Assembly: GCF_000685235.1 (NCBI RefSeq)
Contig: NZ_ARYH01000001.1
Span: 2,046,001 to 2,110,000, forward strand
DNA from: Hyphomonas adhaerens MHS-3
Lineage (GTDB): Bacteria; Pseudomonadota; Alphaproteobacteria; Caulobacterales; Hyphomonadaceae
DNA: 64,000 bases
Direction: 5' to 3'
Both the position numbers and the translations under genes were made by a program. The notes beneath the pieces were generated by a model. That model was given only the letters and a program-made list of their open reading frames with translations, did no database searches and was not told where the DNA came from. Below, one piece after another: positions 1-9,182 of this stretch; the first letter of the stretch is position 1, and each line of letters starts with the position of its first letter.

Positions 1-119
1 TCAGCCACGCGTGGGAAGAATATATACTTCCCGGTCTCAGCGCTCTTCTGCAGCCTGAACGAGCCGGCATTGAGATAGTTCTGATAGGTCGTGACGGGAG
101 ATTCCATCGTCTGGGTCAT
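1..119 (-). CDS. Zn-ribbon/OB-fold protein (DUF35/ChsH2-like), N-terminus only
   Basis: The first 39 codons of a gene that leaves the window at its left edge. The ATG at 119 lies one base after the stop of the upstream CoA ligase, so the two are probably translated together. The peptide contains a stretch like GKYIFFPRVA, which resembles the lead-in to the zinc ribbon of OB-fold proteins that accompany SCP2-type thiolases and MaoC hydratases in CoA-thioester degradation. The zinc-binding cysteines would lie outside the window, so this is an inference from a short N-terminal match and the neighbouring CoA ligase. Confidence 0.5.
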   Translation of the reverse strand, partial: MTQTMESPVTTYQNYLNAGSFRLQKSAETGKYIFFPRVA

Positions 120-120
120 G

Positions 121-1719
121 TTATTTGTCGCTTTCTTCCAGTCGGGCGCGCAGTTTGGCCTTCGCGATTTTTTCCAGCGTGACGCGCGGGAAATCATCAA
201 CAAAGTATATCTCTCGCGGCTGCTTGAAGTCGGCGAGCGCGCTGGCTGTGGCCGCTGCAATTTCGGCGCGCAGGGCCTCCTGGTCGACGTCGCTCGATGG
301 CTGAGTGGGGCGGATGAATGCGACCGGGACTTCGTCGAGCATGGGGTGGCGTTTCGCGACGACGGCCACTTCTGCGACTGATTCGAGACTCATCAGCACG
401 CGCTCGACCTCAGAAGGCGCGACATTCTCTCCGCCGACTTTCATCATGTCCTTGTCGCGATCGGAGAAGCGGATCGTGCCGTTTTCGAACGGGATGACGC
501 GATCGCCGGTTATGAACCAGCCTTCTTCATCAAACGCATTTCGGGTGGCTTCTTCGTTGAAGAGGTACTCCTTGAACAATGAAAGGCCGGGGCGGCCTTT
601 CACACGGAGGTGCCCTACATCGCCGTATTGGGTTGGATTGCCGTTTTCATCAACAATCGAAATGTCATATTCCGGTGCGGCGCGACCGATCACGTCAGGC
701 TCGTTCGGCATATCATTATGACCCGTGATGGGCTGGGAAATGGTTTCAGTCATTCCGTACCAGCCGACCGTATGGATCCCGAGCTCCTGAGCGATGGGGA
801 CATAGGAAATGCCGCCGCCCCAGGTGCGGTAGTAGTGTTTCTTCGGTCGTTCCACGTCCGCGAGCGCACGGTAGCAAAAGGGAATCAACGAGCCGAGCGT
901 CACCTTGTGTTCCAGCGAGACATTCCAGAACCGGCTGGACGAAAATTTCGGCATCAGGACCACCGTAGCGCCTTTCCAAAGGGCCGGCAGGAAAGAATAG
1001 GCAAGGGCGTTAATGTGGAAAAGCGGGAGGAAGATCAGTTGGGTATCATCGGTCCGCGTGCCCAGATGCCCCCCGGTTACACGAGCTGCCCAGAGCGCAT
1101 TGCCATGGGTAATGACAACGCCTTTGGGTCTGGAGGTCGTACCAGAGGTATACTGAACACCGACTGGCCGGTTGGGATCTGCGGACACGCGGTGCCTGTT
1201 TGCGGCCGGCTCGCCAGTGAGCATTTGATCAAAGCTTTCAATCCCCGGGCCGCTTGGCGGGACCTCGTTTACCCCCGCATTATGGCTGGTGACCGCGATA
1301 AAGTTGAGATCATTCCCGGCTGCCTGCAGCGTCGAAAACAGAGAGGGTTGGGTGATCGCGCATTTTGCACCGCTATTGTCGATATAGTAGCTCAGCTCAT
1401 CGATCGCGCTGCGCGTATTGGTCGTCACGGCAATGGCCCCAAGTTCGGCCAGTGCCGCCCAGCTGAGCAGGAATTCCGGGCAGTTCTCCAGATGCACCAG
1501 CACCCGGTCGCCTTCCTGCACGCCTTTCGCACTCAAGCTGGCAGCGAGGCAGCCTGCCAGGTGGACAAATTCGGAATAGCTGTAGTGCCGCGCAGGTGCG
1601 TCGAACGGTGCCCAGGTCAGCAGTGGCTTTTGTTTGAAACGCTCAGCCTGCGTCTGAAGCATCCAGGTTACGTCGAGCCCAGTAAACGGGTTACGGACAT
1701 CCTCGTTTGGCGTCGCCAT
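121..1719 (-). CDS. AMP-dependent acyl-CoA synthetase/ligase
   Basis: 532 aa, full length for a class I adenylate-forming enzyme that activates a carboxylic acid to its CoA thioester through an acyl-adenylate. The P-loop-like A3 motif YTSGTTSRPKGV is near residue 190. The adenine-site motif WYGMTET, the hinge-region GWFITGDR and KVGGENV follow in order, and a C-terminal lysine sits in LEKIAKAKLRA, the usual position of the adenylation lysine. Start ATG at 1719 has a G-rich ribosome site upstream. It follows the FAH-family gene by 14 bp on the same strand and precedes the Zn-ribbon gene by one base. The substrate is unknown; the neighbourhood suggests a ring- or side-chain-derived acid. Confidence 0.9.
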   Translation of the reverse strand: MATPNEDVRNPFTGLDVTWMLQTQAERFKQKPLLTWAPFDAPARHYSYSEFVHLAGCLAASLSAKGVQEGDRVLVHLENCPEFLLSWAALAELGAIAVTTNTRSAIDELSYYIDNSGAKCAITQPSLFSTLQAAGNDLNFIAVTSHNAGVNEVPPSGPGIESFDQMLTGEPAANRHRVSADPNRPVGVQYTSGTTSRPKGVVITHGNALWAARVTGGHLGTRTDDTQLIFLPLFHINALAYSFLPALWKGATVVLMPKFSSSRFWNVSLEHKVTLGSLIPFCYRALADVERPKKHYYRTWGGGISYVPIAQELGIHTVGWYGMTETISQPITGHNDMPNEPDVIGRAAPEYDISIVDENGNPTQYGDVGHLRVKGRPGLSLFKEYLFNEEATRNAFDEEGWFITGDRVIPFENGTIRFSDRDKDMMKVGGENVAPSEVERVLMSLESVAEVAVVAKRHPMLDEVPVAFIRPTQPSSDVDQEALRAEIAAATASALADFKQPREIYFVDDFPRVTLEKIAKAKLRARLEESDK

Positions 1720-1733
1720 AGCGATTTCCCCCG

Positions 1734-2588
1734 TTACTGCTCGTCAGCAATCGTGTTGGACAGGATTCCGATCCCTTCGATTTCCACCTCGCACACGTCG
1801 CCTGGCTTCATGAAGACCTGCGGCTTGCGCGCTGCGCCAACGCCTGCCGGCGTTCCTGAGATGATCACATCGCCCGGTACCAGCTCAAAGGCCTCGGAGA
1901 TCAAGGCAATCAAGGTCGCAACATCGAAGATCATCTGATCCGTCGAAGTGCTCTGCATGACTTCGCCGTTCAATCGGGTTTGCAGGCTCAGTCCGGTCGC
2001 GCCAGCTGGAAGTTCGTCTGCGCTTACGAAGACGGGACCAAAGCTGCCAGACCGATCGAAGTTCTTGCCCATCATCCATTGCGCTGACTTGGTCTGGTAG
2101 TCGCGGATCGAGCCATCGTTAAAGACGGAATATCCGGCCACGTGGTCGAGCGCGGTTTCTTTTGAAATGTAGCGTCCCGATTTACCGATGATGACGGCCA
2201 TCTCGCCCTCATAATCGAACTTGTCAGAGATATGTGGGCGGATGATCGGTTGATCGTGTCCGACCCAGGAAGTCGGGTAGCGGTTGAAGAGTACGGGATA
2301 GCTCGGAGGCTCGAATTTCGATTCAGCGGCATGGTCGACATAATTGAGGCCAACAGCGATTGCCTTCGCACAATTTATAATTGGGGGAAGGAACTCAATT
2401 TCCGAATAGGGAATGCAGGTTTTTGAGGCGGCTGCAGCTGTTGCGACACGCTCAGTGTAATCAGGGCCTGATTGCAAAAGCGCTTCAAGCGTGGCCGGGA
2501 GGCCCGCAGCGGTAAGATCTACAACATCGTCTTCGCGCTTTAGGCCGAGACGGGGCCCTTCCGATGCCATGAAGTTCAGCAGCCGCAT
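1734..2588 (-). CDS. Fumarylacetoacetate hydrolase (FAH) family protein
   Basis: 284 aa, single-domain FAH-fold enzyme of the FAHD1/2-hydroxyhepta-dienedioate isomerase/acylpyruvase type. Seen motifs: VGLNYVDHAAE, the metal-binding FDYEGEMAVIIGK near the middle, the following SVFNDGS and the C-terminal ISGTPAGVG. In aromatic and steroid degradation such enzymes hydrate, decarboxylate or cleave short 2-oxo acids made after ring opening. The second of two adjacent ATGs (2588) is better spaced from GGAGGAA. It is divergent from a GntR regulator and is the first gene of a minus-strand unit with the CoA ligase. No dedicated 2-hydroxypentadienoate hydratase is present in the window, so it may fill that role, but this is inference. 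Confidence 0.85.
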   Translation of the reverse strand: MRLLNFMASEGPRLGLKREDDVVDLTAAGLPATLEALLQSGPDYTERVATAAAASKTCIPYSEIEFLPPIINCAKAIAVGLNYVDHAAESKFEPPSYPVLFNRYPTSWVGHDQPIIRPHISDKFDYEGEMAVIIGKSGRYISKETALDHVAGYSVFNDGSIRDYQTKSAQWMMGKNFDRSGSFGPVFVSADELPAGATGLSLQTRLNGEVMQSTSTDQMIFDVATLIALISEAFELVPGDVIISGTPAGVGAARKPQVFMKPGDVCEVEIEGIGILSNTIADEQ

Positions 2589-2737
2589 CATTTCCTCCGG
2601 TTCAATTTGAGTAATTCAGTGTTGCCTGAGCATAAATTATATATAATCGAGACCGTCAATATATAAAAAAATAGAAACAATAAGTATTTTGCCCCAAGCT
2701 GGATTTCTTAGGGATTTTGGATGTATTAGGTTCACGC
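2589..2737. promoter_or_regulatory. Divergent AT-rich promoter region (FAH gene / gntR)
   Basis: About 150 bp between two head-to-head genes. The centre is strongly AT-rich, with the alternating runs TTATATATAAT (around 2636-2646) and AATATATAAA (around 2659-2668). A GntR gene next to a catabolic gene usually controls the shared intergenic region. No clean GntR operator could be picked out by eye. Confidence 0.4.
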
Positions 2738-3415
2738 ATGCAGATGGATTCGAAAAAAACGGTATCGCCTACGGCCGCCACGCAGGTCGAAAACGTGATT
2801 CAGCGATTGAAGGACGACATCGTATCGGCGCGCGCCGAACCCGGAGCAAAGCTCAGTATTATGGGGTTGGCTGAAGAGTTTGGTGTAAGCGCTGGCGCCG
2901 TGCGCGAAGGCCTCTCTGCATTGCAGGCCGAGGGCCTTGTTTCCGCAGAACCCCGGCGCGGCTTTCGGGTTAGCGGAATTTCCCGCAGTGACCTGTCGGA
3001 ACTGACAGAAGCTCGCGTGGCCATCGAGACGCTCTGCCTCAGGGAATCCATTAGACGGGGCGGCATCGATTGGGAAAGCAGCTGCCGTCAGACGTTTGAC
3101 GTCATGCGTGATCTCCAGCAGTCAAATGGTGGCAGCAAAGATAAAACAAAAGCCCATGAAGACTTTCACTCTGCTCTGGTTTCCGGATGTGGCAACCGGT
3201 GGCTGTTGAAGGCACAGAGTGCTCTTTATGTACAATCGGAACGGTATCGCCAGCTGACTGCGAAGCTTACTCGTCCGCCCCGGGATATTTTGGGCGAGCA
3301 TGAGCAGATCCTCCATGCGGCCCTCGCACGCGATGGTGAGAGGGCCGCAGAACTCCTGGCCAGTCATTTGCGTGAAACCGCGCAGACTCTCTTGCAGACC
3401 AGTTTCCTGAGCTGA
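2738..3415 (+). CDS. GntR-family regulator, FCD (FadR-like) subfamily
   Basis: 225 aa. An N-terminal winged helix-turn-helix (about residues 13-75; GLAEEFGVSAGAVREGL then a wing ending RRGFRVSGI) is followed by an all-helical C-terminal FCD ligand domain with the expected His-containing helices (AHEDFHSAL; GEHEQILHAAL; LASHLRETA). FCD proteins bind metal and small carboxylates and usually repress a neighbouring catabolic operon. The reading frame is open upstream from a TTG at 2717. ATG 2738 is preferred because AGG lies 7 bases before it. Divergent from the FAH/CoA-ligase unit, its likely target. Confidence 0.88.
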   Translation: MQMDSKKTVSPTAATQVENVIQRLKDDIVSARAEPGAKLSIMGLAEEFGVSAGAVREGLSALQAEGLVSAEPRRGFRVSGISRSDLSELTEARVAIETLCLRESIRRGGIDWESSCRQTFDVMRDLQQSNGGSKDKTKAHEDFHSALVSGCGNRWLLKAQSALYVQSERYRQLTAKLTRPPRDILGEHEQILHAALARDGERAAELLASHLRETAQTLLQTSFLS

Positions 3416-3429
3416 GGCTTGCGCCTGGT

Positions 3430-4326
3430 TCAGCCAGCGTAACTCGCTTCGAGTCCTTTCCAGAAGTCCATGCCTGTCAGCCGGTTCCGTTCGGGCATGG
3501 TCACGATATCGTTGAGAATTTCTTCGCTGTCACCATGCGTCTTGAGGTGAGCGAAGGCCTTCTTCATCGCCATCATCGCCGCGCGCGGTCCCAGATTGGC
3601 GTAGAGGACGAGTGCATAGCCCATCTTTGTCAGCTCCGCGCGTGACACAGCGGGTGTCTTTCCGCCTTCAACAATGTTCGCGACCAGAGGACCGTCGACG
3701 GCCTTGGCAACTTCAGCCAACTCATCAACTGTTCTCGGAGCTTCAAGGAAAATGACATCCGCGCCGGCTTCACGGTAGAGCTGAGCCCGTTCGATGGCTG
3801 TTTCGAGGTCATAGACTGCCCGTGCGTCCGTTCTCGCAATGAGGACCAGATCCGGATCTTGACGTGCATCTGTTGCGGCCTTGATTTTCGCAACCATCTC
3901 AGATGCATCAATGACGGATTTGCCATCGAAATGTCCGCACCTCTTGGGGTGAACCTGGTCTTCCAATTGGATCGCAGCTACGCCAGCCCTTTCGAATTCG
4001 CGTACGCAGCGAAAAACATTCAGAGCATTGCCGTATCCCGTATCCGCATCGGCAATGACTGGGATGTCAACCGCAGCACAGATCCGCGCAACCTCTCCAA
4101 CGACATCAGACATGCTGGCCAACCCCAGATCCGGTACACCGAGCGCCCAGTTCGCGATGCCTGCACCGCTTGCGTACACAGTGCTGAATCCGGCGTCCTG
4201 CGCGATGCGGGCCGTCAGCGCGTTTGGTGCGCCAGGTGCGAGAATCGTTTCGTCAGAATCCTTCATCAAGGCTCTTAGCCTTGCGCCTGGAGAGTGGGCA
4301 GGGATTTTGGGAGGAGACGTGTTCAT
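3430..4326 (-). CDS. Isocitrate lyase/PEP mutase family C-C lyase
   Basis: 298 aa TIM-barrel enzyme of the ICL/PEPM superfamily. The catalytic-loop signature PKRCGHFDGK is the KxCGH hallmark of lyases such as 2-methylisocitrate lyase and dimethylmalate lyase. The metal-binding DADTGYGN and the LIARTDAR strand are intact. The loop cysteine favours a lyase over phosphonate mutase chemistry. ATG 4326 has CGGAG six bases upstream. It lies 25 bp downstream of the LysR gene on the same strand and ends convergent with gntR. Probable product: short 2-oxo acid or glyoxylate plus a dicarboxylate; exact substrate unknown. Confidence 0.85.
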   Translation of the reverse strand: MNTSPPKIPAHSPGARLRALMKDSDETILAPGAPNALTARIAQDAGFSTVYASGAGIANWALGVPDLGLASMSDVVGEVARICAAVDIPVIADADTGYGNALNVFRCVREFERAGVAAIQLEDQVHPKRCGHFDGKSVIDASEMVAKIKAATDARQDPDLVLIARTDARAVYDLETAIERAQLYREAGADVIFLEAPRTVDELAEVAKAVDGPLVANIVEGGKTPAVSRAELTKMGYALVLYANLGPRAAMMAMKKAFAHLKTHGDSEEILNDIVTMPERNRLTGMDFWKGLEASYAG

Positions 4327-4351
4327 GGGGAACTCCGGGTTGGTGATGTGA

Positions 4352-5308
4352 CTATTCAGACAAGCTCATTTCTGGTTGGTCTACCTGGCTTTGTCCGGCT
4401 ATGGCTTTTAGGTTCTTTCTCAACCACTCATGTCCGGCATCATCGTCCTGGTCCGGGCGCCATACCATTATCAGGTCCAGCTTTTCGCAGGGCAGGGGAG
4501 GTTCGATGATCTTTATCGGCAGAGTGCTGACAGCAAGGTTTGCGACCTTTCCCGGCACGACACCAACGGCGTCGCTCTCCGCAACGATGCGGGAAAATGT
4601 CGAATAACTTGCCGACGTCAGCACGAAATTGGGCAGCAGGCCCTCTTTGTGCCATAGGGCGGCTTCGTGGCTGAAAACAGTTCTTGGAATGGCTGTGTAG
4701 CCAACATGGGAGAGTCTTAGAAAGTCCTCCGCGCTAATGCCGTCGTACAGTTTTTCATTCTTCTCGTGAGCGATGCATACATAGTTATCCAGATGAAGGT
4801 GTTCAGTTCGCAGACCAACCGTCTGCAAGGAGTTTTGCGGCAGGATGAACATGTCAACATCAGGCAGGCTGCTGCGATTGATGAGCTGTGGTTTTATTTC
4901 AACAAAATCGAATTTGAAATGTGGGGCCTCAATCTTGGCGCGCTGTATCAGCTGTGGTCCGTAAAGCTCAGCAACGTAGTCCGCTGTGGCGAGAACAAAA
5001 TGTCGGTGGGCGGACTGAAGGTCTTCTCGGGCATTGTCCAGCAGGTCGCGCACCTGAAATATGATCTTGCGTATCTCGGGCATCAAATTCTCTGCGCGAG
5101 GCGTCGGGTGCATGACATGCCCGTTCCAGACAAACAATTCGTCATCAAACTGACTGCGCAGGCGCTTGAGCGCCATGCTGACAGTTGATTGTGCGAAATT
5201 CAGCCTTTGTGCTGCTTCGGAGACGCTACGTGTCATCCACAACTGTTCCATGACGAGGAAAAGGCTGAGGTCGATATTGCGGTAGTTCTGCAGCGACATG
5301 TCACTCAT
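4352..5308 (-). CDS. LysR-family regulator (NodD-like)
   Basis: 318 aa. N-terminal helix-turn-helix (SVSEAAQRLNFAQSTVSMALKR, cut here to its key words: SVSEAAQ and STVSMALKRLR) starting with NIDLSLFLVMEQL, typical of the NodD-like branch, followed by the periplasmic-binding-protein-fold effector domain. An in-frame upstream ATG at 5338 would add 10 residues; 5308 gives the usual LysR N-terminus and has GGAG nine bases upstream. It sits between the beta-propeller gene and the lyase gene on one strand, and may act on the palindromes at 8888-8928. Confidence 0.87.
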   Translation of the reverse strand: MSDMSLQNYRNIDLSLFLVMEQLWMTRSVSEAAQRLNFAQSTVSMALKRLRSQFDDELFVWNGHVMHPTPRAENLMPEIRKIIFQVRDLLDNAREDLQSAHRHFVLATADYVAELYGPQLIQRAKIEAPHFKFDFVEIKPQLINRSSLPDVDMFILPQNSLQTVGLRTEHLHLDNYVCIAHEKNEKLYDGISAEDFLRLSHVGYTAIPRTVFSHEAALWHKEGLLPNFVLTSASYSTFSRIVAESDAVGVVPGKVANLAVSTLPIKIIEPPLPCEKLDLIMVWRPDQDDDAGHEWLRKNLKAIAGQSQVDQPEMSLSE

Positions 5309-5390
5309 CGCCCCACCGCTCCGGAATTTGTTATGCAAGTCTGGATAGGATGAGTAAGCTCTGCTGCAGTGGAAAGAGGTGCCATCATAG

Positions 5391-6527
5391 TCATTTTTCG
5401 CTCCCTGATATTTGTGGATGAATGACTATAACCTCGGCAATTTGATTTCCGGAAACACTTCCGACCCAAATACGATCGTCAACCTCTGCTGCGACACTGG
5501 CCATTCCAAAATCGGAGGAGGCAATACTTGCGACTTGTCTTATCGTTCCAACGACCGGGTCGATCCAGGTGATCTCGAATCCTGTTGGGCATTCTGCCTC
5601 ACCGGCGATACAGGCATGGCCTTCGCCAATGCTGCTGCCTTGTCCGGTTACAAGGATATCTCCGTCACGGCTCCAGCGAAGATTGTCCGGCATGTAGGAG
5701 AGCTTTGTGAGGATCTGGGCATCGCCGAGATCTCCATCTGTCTCACCTGCTGGAATACGCATGATTTGATGGCGCGCCCATTCGGCGACAATCAGACTAT
5801 TGGTCTCCTCTTCCCACAGCAGGCCATTCGGGCCGGACAAGCGTAGCTGTTTGTGGTCCTGCCAACCTGTCGCGGGGAACCAGGTCAGTATCGAGCCTGT
5901 GTCTTGCTGCTTTGAAAAGCGCTCAAACGGATCGCCTTCCTGCGGGTTGAACATCTTCGTAACCGCCAGGCCATTCGGGCCAAGTGCCGTGACGGCGTTT
6001 GCGAAGACGCCCTGGGGCAGAGCAAGGCATGTATTCTCGGTCAGCGTGATGTTCCCGTCATCTTGCTGGATGTCGAATACAAGGACCGCCTCGACTGGAG
6101 CATGCGCAATGACGAGCAAGTGCTCGGTGTCAGATGCAAATGATCCAATAGCAATTCCATGCGGCGCGAGCCTCGCGGGGGTCGTCAGGCCGCAGGAACT
6201 CGGTGCGAAGGTTTGCGTCGCCGCTTCCGGCGACCAATACAATACCGTCTCAATCGGTGTTCCCCGTTGCCGGTCGAGGATATAAATGCCTGCACGGTTG
6301 TCCGCGGGAGATGTGGAAAGGGCCGACACGAAGACCGGTCCCCCATCCGCGGATTGTACTATGTCTTCCGGCCTGGGAGGACTGTCCAGGTACCTGACCT
6401 GAAAATCGCTCTCGGTTCGAGCGCAAGCGTTTGAGGTGAGTACGATAGCAACGAAGACGGCCAGGCGGACAGGTGCGAAAAACCGGTTCAAGAGCCTGTT
6501 TTTCTCACCTGTCGCCAAACGCGTCAC
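5391..6527 (-). CDS. Secreted SMP-30/gluconolactonase-like beta-propeller protein
   Basis: About 378 aa. A basic n-region (KNRLLNRFFAPVR), a hydrophobic segment (LAVFVAIVL) and a cysteine in TSNAC suggest export, perhaps as a lipoprotein, although the lipobox is loose. The rest has repeated blade-like units (GPNGLLWEEETNSLIVAEW; MPDNLRWSRDGDILVTG) as in SMP-30/gluconolactonase and strictosidine-synthase-like propellers. No ATG is available at the 5' end. GTG 6527 is chosen because it starts just before the signal-like segment, 35 bp after the TonB-receptor stop; TTG 6491 is the alternative. The same-strand position after the receptor suggests periplasmic handling of the imported compound. The activity is not known. 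Confidence 0.6.
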   Translation of the reverse strand: MTRLATGEKNRLLNRFFAPVRLAVFVAIVLTSNACARTESDFQVRYLDSPPRPEDIVQSADGGPVFVSALSTSPADNRAGIYILDRQRGTPIETVLYWSPEAATQTFAPSSCGLTTPARLAPHGIAIGSFASDTEHLLVIAHAPVEAVLVFDIQQDDGNITLTENTCLALPQGVFANAVTALGPNGLAVTKMFNPQEGDPFERFSKQQDTGSILTWFPATGWQDHKQLRLSGPNGLLWEEETNSLIVAEWARHQIMRIPAGETDGDLGDAQILTKLSYMPDNLRWSRDGDILVTGQGSSIGEGHACIAGEAECPTGFEITWIDPVVGTIRQVASIASSDFGMASVAAEVDDRIWVGSVSGNQIAEVIVIHPQISGSEK

Positions 6528-6561
6528 GGAGTCGTAAAGCGCAATCTCCAACAGGCCGGCC

Positions 6562-8835
6562 TCAGAATGAATAAGTGGCGCGTGCGAACCACTCCTGAGG
6601 GCGACCGACAACGCCTCGGATCATGCCAAGACCAGCAGGTCCGAGGCCGGAGGCATAATACTCCTCGTCGAATAGGTTTGTGACGCCTGCTGTGAATTGA
6701 ATATTGGAGTTCTCGGGTGCGAACGAAACCTGGGCATTGACCAGTTCCAGTGCGCCCGTAATTCCTTCTGTGTTCAGCGGATTGAAGTAGATCTTGCTGC
6801 GATAGCTATAGTCACCGGCCAGGGTGAACTCACCCAGTCCGTGTACGGGAATGCGATATTGCGCAGCGAGGGATGTTGTCCATTCCGGCGCCCCCATCAA
6901 CTTGCTATCAGCCGTGATCTCATCCGCTTGGGGGCTGACTTCTGTGAACTTGGCGTCGAGGTAGCCCAGGGAAAAACTGACATCCAAATTGTCTGCCGGG
7001 ACCGCAACAACTTCCATTTCAAAGCCGTTGATCTCCGCTGCAGCAGCATTTTCCAAGCCGATCAGCAATGTGACACCATCATCAGCCAGCGATGAAACGG
7101 AGAATTGCAGGTCCTCGTAGTCGTTCATGAAGGCTGCTGCATTGAATCGAAGCCGGCGTGAGAAAAGTTCCGATTTGAGGCCCAACTCATAGGTCCAGAC
7201 ATTCTCCGGATCAAATGGGCCAACCGTATCCAGAGAGGTGGCGCGACCATTAAATCCACCACTTTTGAAGCCCTGGGCGACTGAGCCGTAGAAGAGGACA
7301 CTGTCAGAATACTGGTAGTTCAGACCAATGCGCGGGGTTAGCGCATCCCAGCTCTCAGTATACGTACCTGGGGCCAGTTCATAAAAGCCAAGGGTGTCAC
7401 GGAAGGTCGAGAGCGTCGCTTTCTTTTCTTCATAGGTGTAACGCAATCCCCCTGTGACGGACCATTTCTCATTCAAGGTATAGTCGGCCTGGCCATAAGC
7501 CGCGTAACTCTCCTGTTTCTGATTTGCGCTGACAATGCGGTCCAGAATGCCGGGAGCCGGCAGCACTGGCAGGTCGCTCAGGATATCCACATTGATGTAC
7601 TGGTCGGCATCTTCTGTCAGATAGAAAAGCCCACTCGTATAATTGAGTTTGCCGTCCATGGAAGTGCCGCTAAGTCTCAGCTCCTGACTGAACTGCTCCT
7701 GACTGATGTCGTCATATTCCGTGAGGATGCTGAAAGGCGTTCCATCAAGGTCACCAAGATTGGCGATTTCGCTGGAGCGGAAGCTGCTGATGGACGATAA
7801 GGTTGAGTTGCCGAGCTCCCACTCAGCTGTGCCGGAGATGCCCCAGATATCGACTTCGACGTAGTTATCGCCCGTGGCGTAGGACTCCAACAGGTTATCA
7901 GTATCGTACTGATCAACGCCGCCTGGGTCGAGGAGGGTATAGAGAACGGCTGGATCATCCGTGAAGCGACCGGCGTAGCGGTACGGACCCTGTTCGGTGT
8001 CGGAACTTGTGTAGTCCCCAGCCAGGTCGAAAGAGAAGGATTCCGTCGGCGTCCAACGAAGGGCAACGCGTGCCGCCTGAGAGTCGGTCCCGCCTTGTGT
8101 CTTGCCAGGCTCCAGCACACGCTCGACGTAACCGTCCCGGTTTTGAGTCATGACCGCAATTGAGCCGGCAAGTTTGTCTTTAACAAGCGGACCTGAGAGG
8201 AAGCCATAAGCGTCAATACGATTATATTCACCGACCGTAACGGCCGCTTTGCCGCGAGCATCATTCGATGGTTTGCGGGTTACGACATTCACCGCACCGC
8301 CCAACGCGTTCTTGCCATAAAGCGTTCCCTGCGGTCCGCGCAGAACCTCTATTCGCTCAACATCGGCCAAATCGAGGAGATTGCCGGTCGTGCGGGCGAG
8401 ATAAACGCCATCAAGGTATACCCCCACGCCAGGATCGGTCGTGACGATGTAATCAAACTGGCCGATTCCCCGGATAAACAATTGCCCGGAATCTGAAACG
8501 GAAAACGCGCCCGGGTACGCGGCAACATTCGGCGAAAATCGCGCAACGTCATCGAGCTGTTCTGCAGCGCGTAGTTCCAGATCGTTTGCGTTGAAAGCCG
8601 TGACCGCAACCGGCGCATTCTGCAGGTTTTCTTCTACTCGTCTAGCGGTAACGGTGACCGTATCGAGTTGGCGTGAGGTATCCGGCGCATTCGTGGCAAC
8701 CGCTTCATCAGCTTGTTGCGCGAAGGCTTGAGACGCAATCGGCGATGCGATCGAAAAAAGTGCTGATGTTACCAGTATTCGTGTTTTCATACGTGAGCGG
8801 CATGCCGACTCATTACGTGTGACCCCGTTGAGCAT
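6562..8835 (-). CDS. TonB-dependent outer-membrane receptor
   Basis: 757 aa from the ATG at 8835, which has a strong AGGGAGG seven bases upstream; the frame stays open much further 5' but that part is not protein-like. Signal peptide ends ASQAFAQQ. The plug domain contains VTVTARRVEENLQNAPVAV, then the VERIEVLRGPQGTLYGKNALGG block typical of plugs, followed by a long beta-barrel with a C-terminal aromatic residue (ARATYSF). The class imports large or scarce hydrophobic or chelated substrates. The receptor is divergent from the ring-cleavage operon, so the imported substrate is probably an aromatic, steroid-like or terpenoid compound. This is inference from context. Confidence 0.93.
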   Translation of the reverse strand: MLNGVTRNESACRSRMKTRILVTSALFSIASPIASQAFAQQADEAVATNAPDTSRQLDTVTVTARRVEENLQNAPVAVTAFNANDLELRAAEQLDDVARFSPNVAAYPGAFSVSDSGQLFIRGIGQFDYIVTTDPGVGVYLDGVYLARTTGNLLDLADVERIEVLRGPQGTLYGKNALGGAVNVVTRKPSNDARGKAAVTVGEYNRIDAYGFLSGPLVKDKLAGSIAVMTQNRDGYVERVLEPGKTQGGTDSQAARVALRWTPTESFSFDLAGDYTSSDTEQGPYRYAGRFTDDPAVLYTLLDPGGVDQYDTDNLLESYATGDNYVEVDIWGISGTAEWELGNSTLSSISSFRSSEIANLGDLDGTPFSILTEYDDISQEQFSQELRLSGTSMDGKLNYTSGLFYLTEDADQYINVDILSDLPVLPAPGILDRIVSANQKQESYAAYGQADYTLNEKWSVTGGLRYTYEEKKATLSTFRDTLGFYELAPGTYTESWDALTPRIGLNYQYSDSVLFYGSVAQGFKSGGFNGRATSLDTVGPFDPENVWTYELGLKSELFSRRLRFNAAAFMNDYEDLQFSVSSLADDGVTLLIGLENAAAAEINGFEMEVVAVPADNLDVSFSLGYLDAKFTEVSPQADEITADSKLMGAPEWTTSLAAQYRIPVHGLGEFTLAGDYSYRSKIYFNPLNTEGITGALELVNAQVSFAPENSNIQFTAGVTNLFDEEYYASGLGPAGLGMIRGVVGRPQEWFARATYSF

Positions 8836-9182
8836 ACTTTCCTCCCTGATTCGGCACCATGAGTGGCGCGCTTGATTTTGTTTCTTTCCTGAAATCGAAT
8901 TCATGATTTCAGGATCGGATTTCGATCCGTGGCAAATCTTGGCGTCAAACTCCAAGCCCCACAAATTGCATGATTGAAAAGCCGATATCGTCGTTCTTGA
9001 TGGGTAGCGGATTTCTGACCACGCTCGCTTAGGTCTGTATTTGCTATCACGCTTCTTGATATTAGGGTTCAGCAAATATTGTTTGCCGACCGCGCCTACT
9101 TTTCTCACCCTTGGATCAACAAAAAAACGCGCCAGCGAAGTGGCTGTGACGTGAAAACGATAATTTGATCAGGGAGGTGAAT
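8836..9182. promoter_or_regulatory. Divergent control region with two adjacent palindromes
   Basis: 347 bp with no gene, between the TonB-receptor gene and the ring-cleavage operon. It carries a perfect 9-bp inverted repeat, CCTGAAATC at 8888-8896 and GATTTCAGG at 8905-8913. It is overlapped by a second perfect repeat, GGATCG at 8912-8917 and CGATCC at 8923-8928. The arrangement fits a dimeric regulator binding once or twice between two divergent promoters; the linked LysR protein is the nearest candidate. Promoter hexamers could not be assigned with confidence. Confidence 0.6.

Noticed and set aside
610..1938. 442-aa plus-strand open frame
   Set aside because: It runs antisense to the CoA ligase, has no family features, and the opposite strand has all ligase motifs.
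3430..4326. Phosphonate biosynthesis (PEP mutase)
   Set aside because: The KxCGH-type loop indicates a lyase, and no phosphonopyruvate decarboxylase or other phosphonate gene is nearby.
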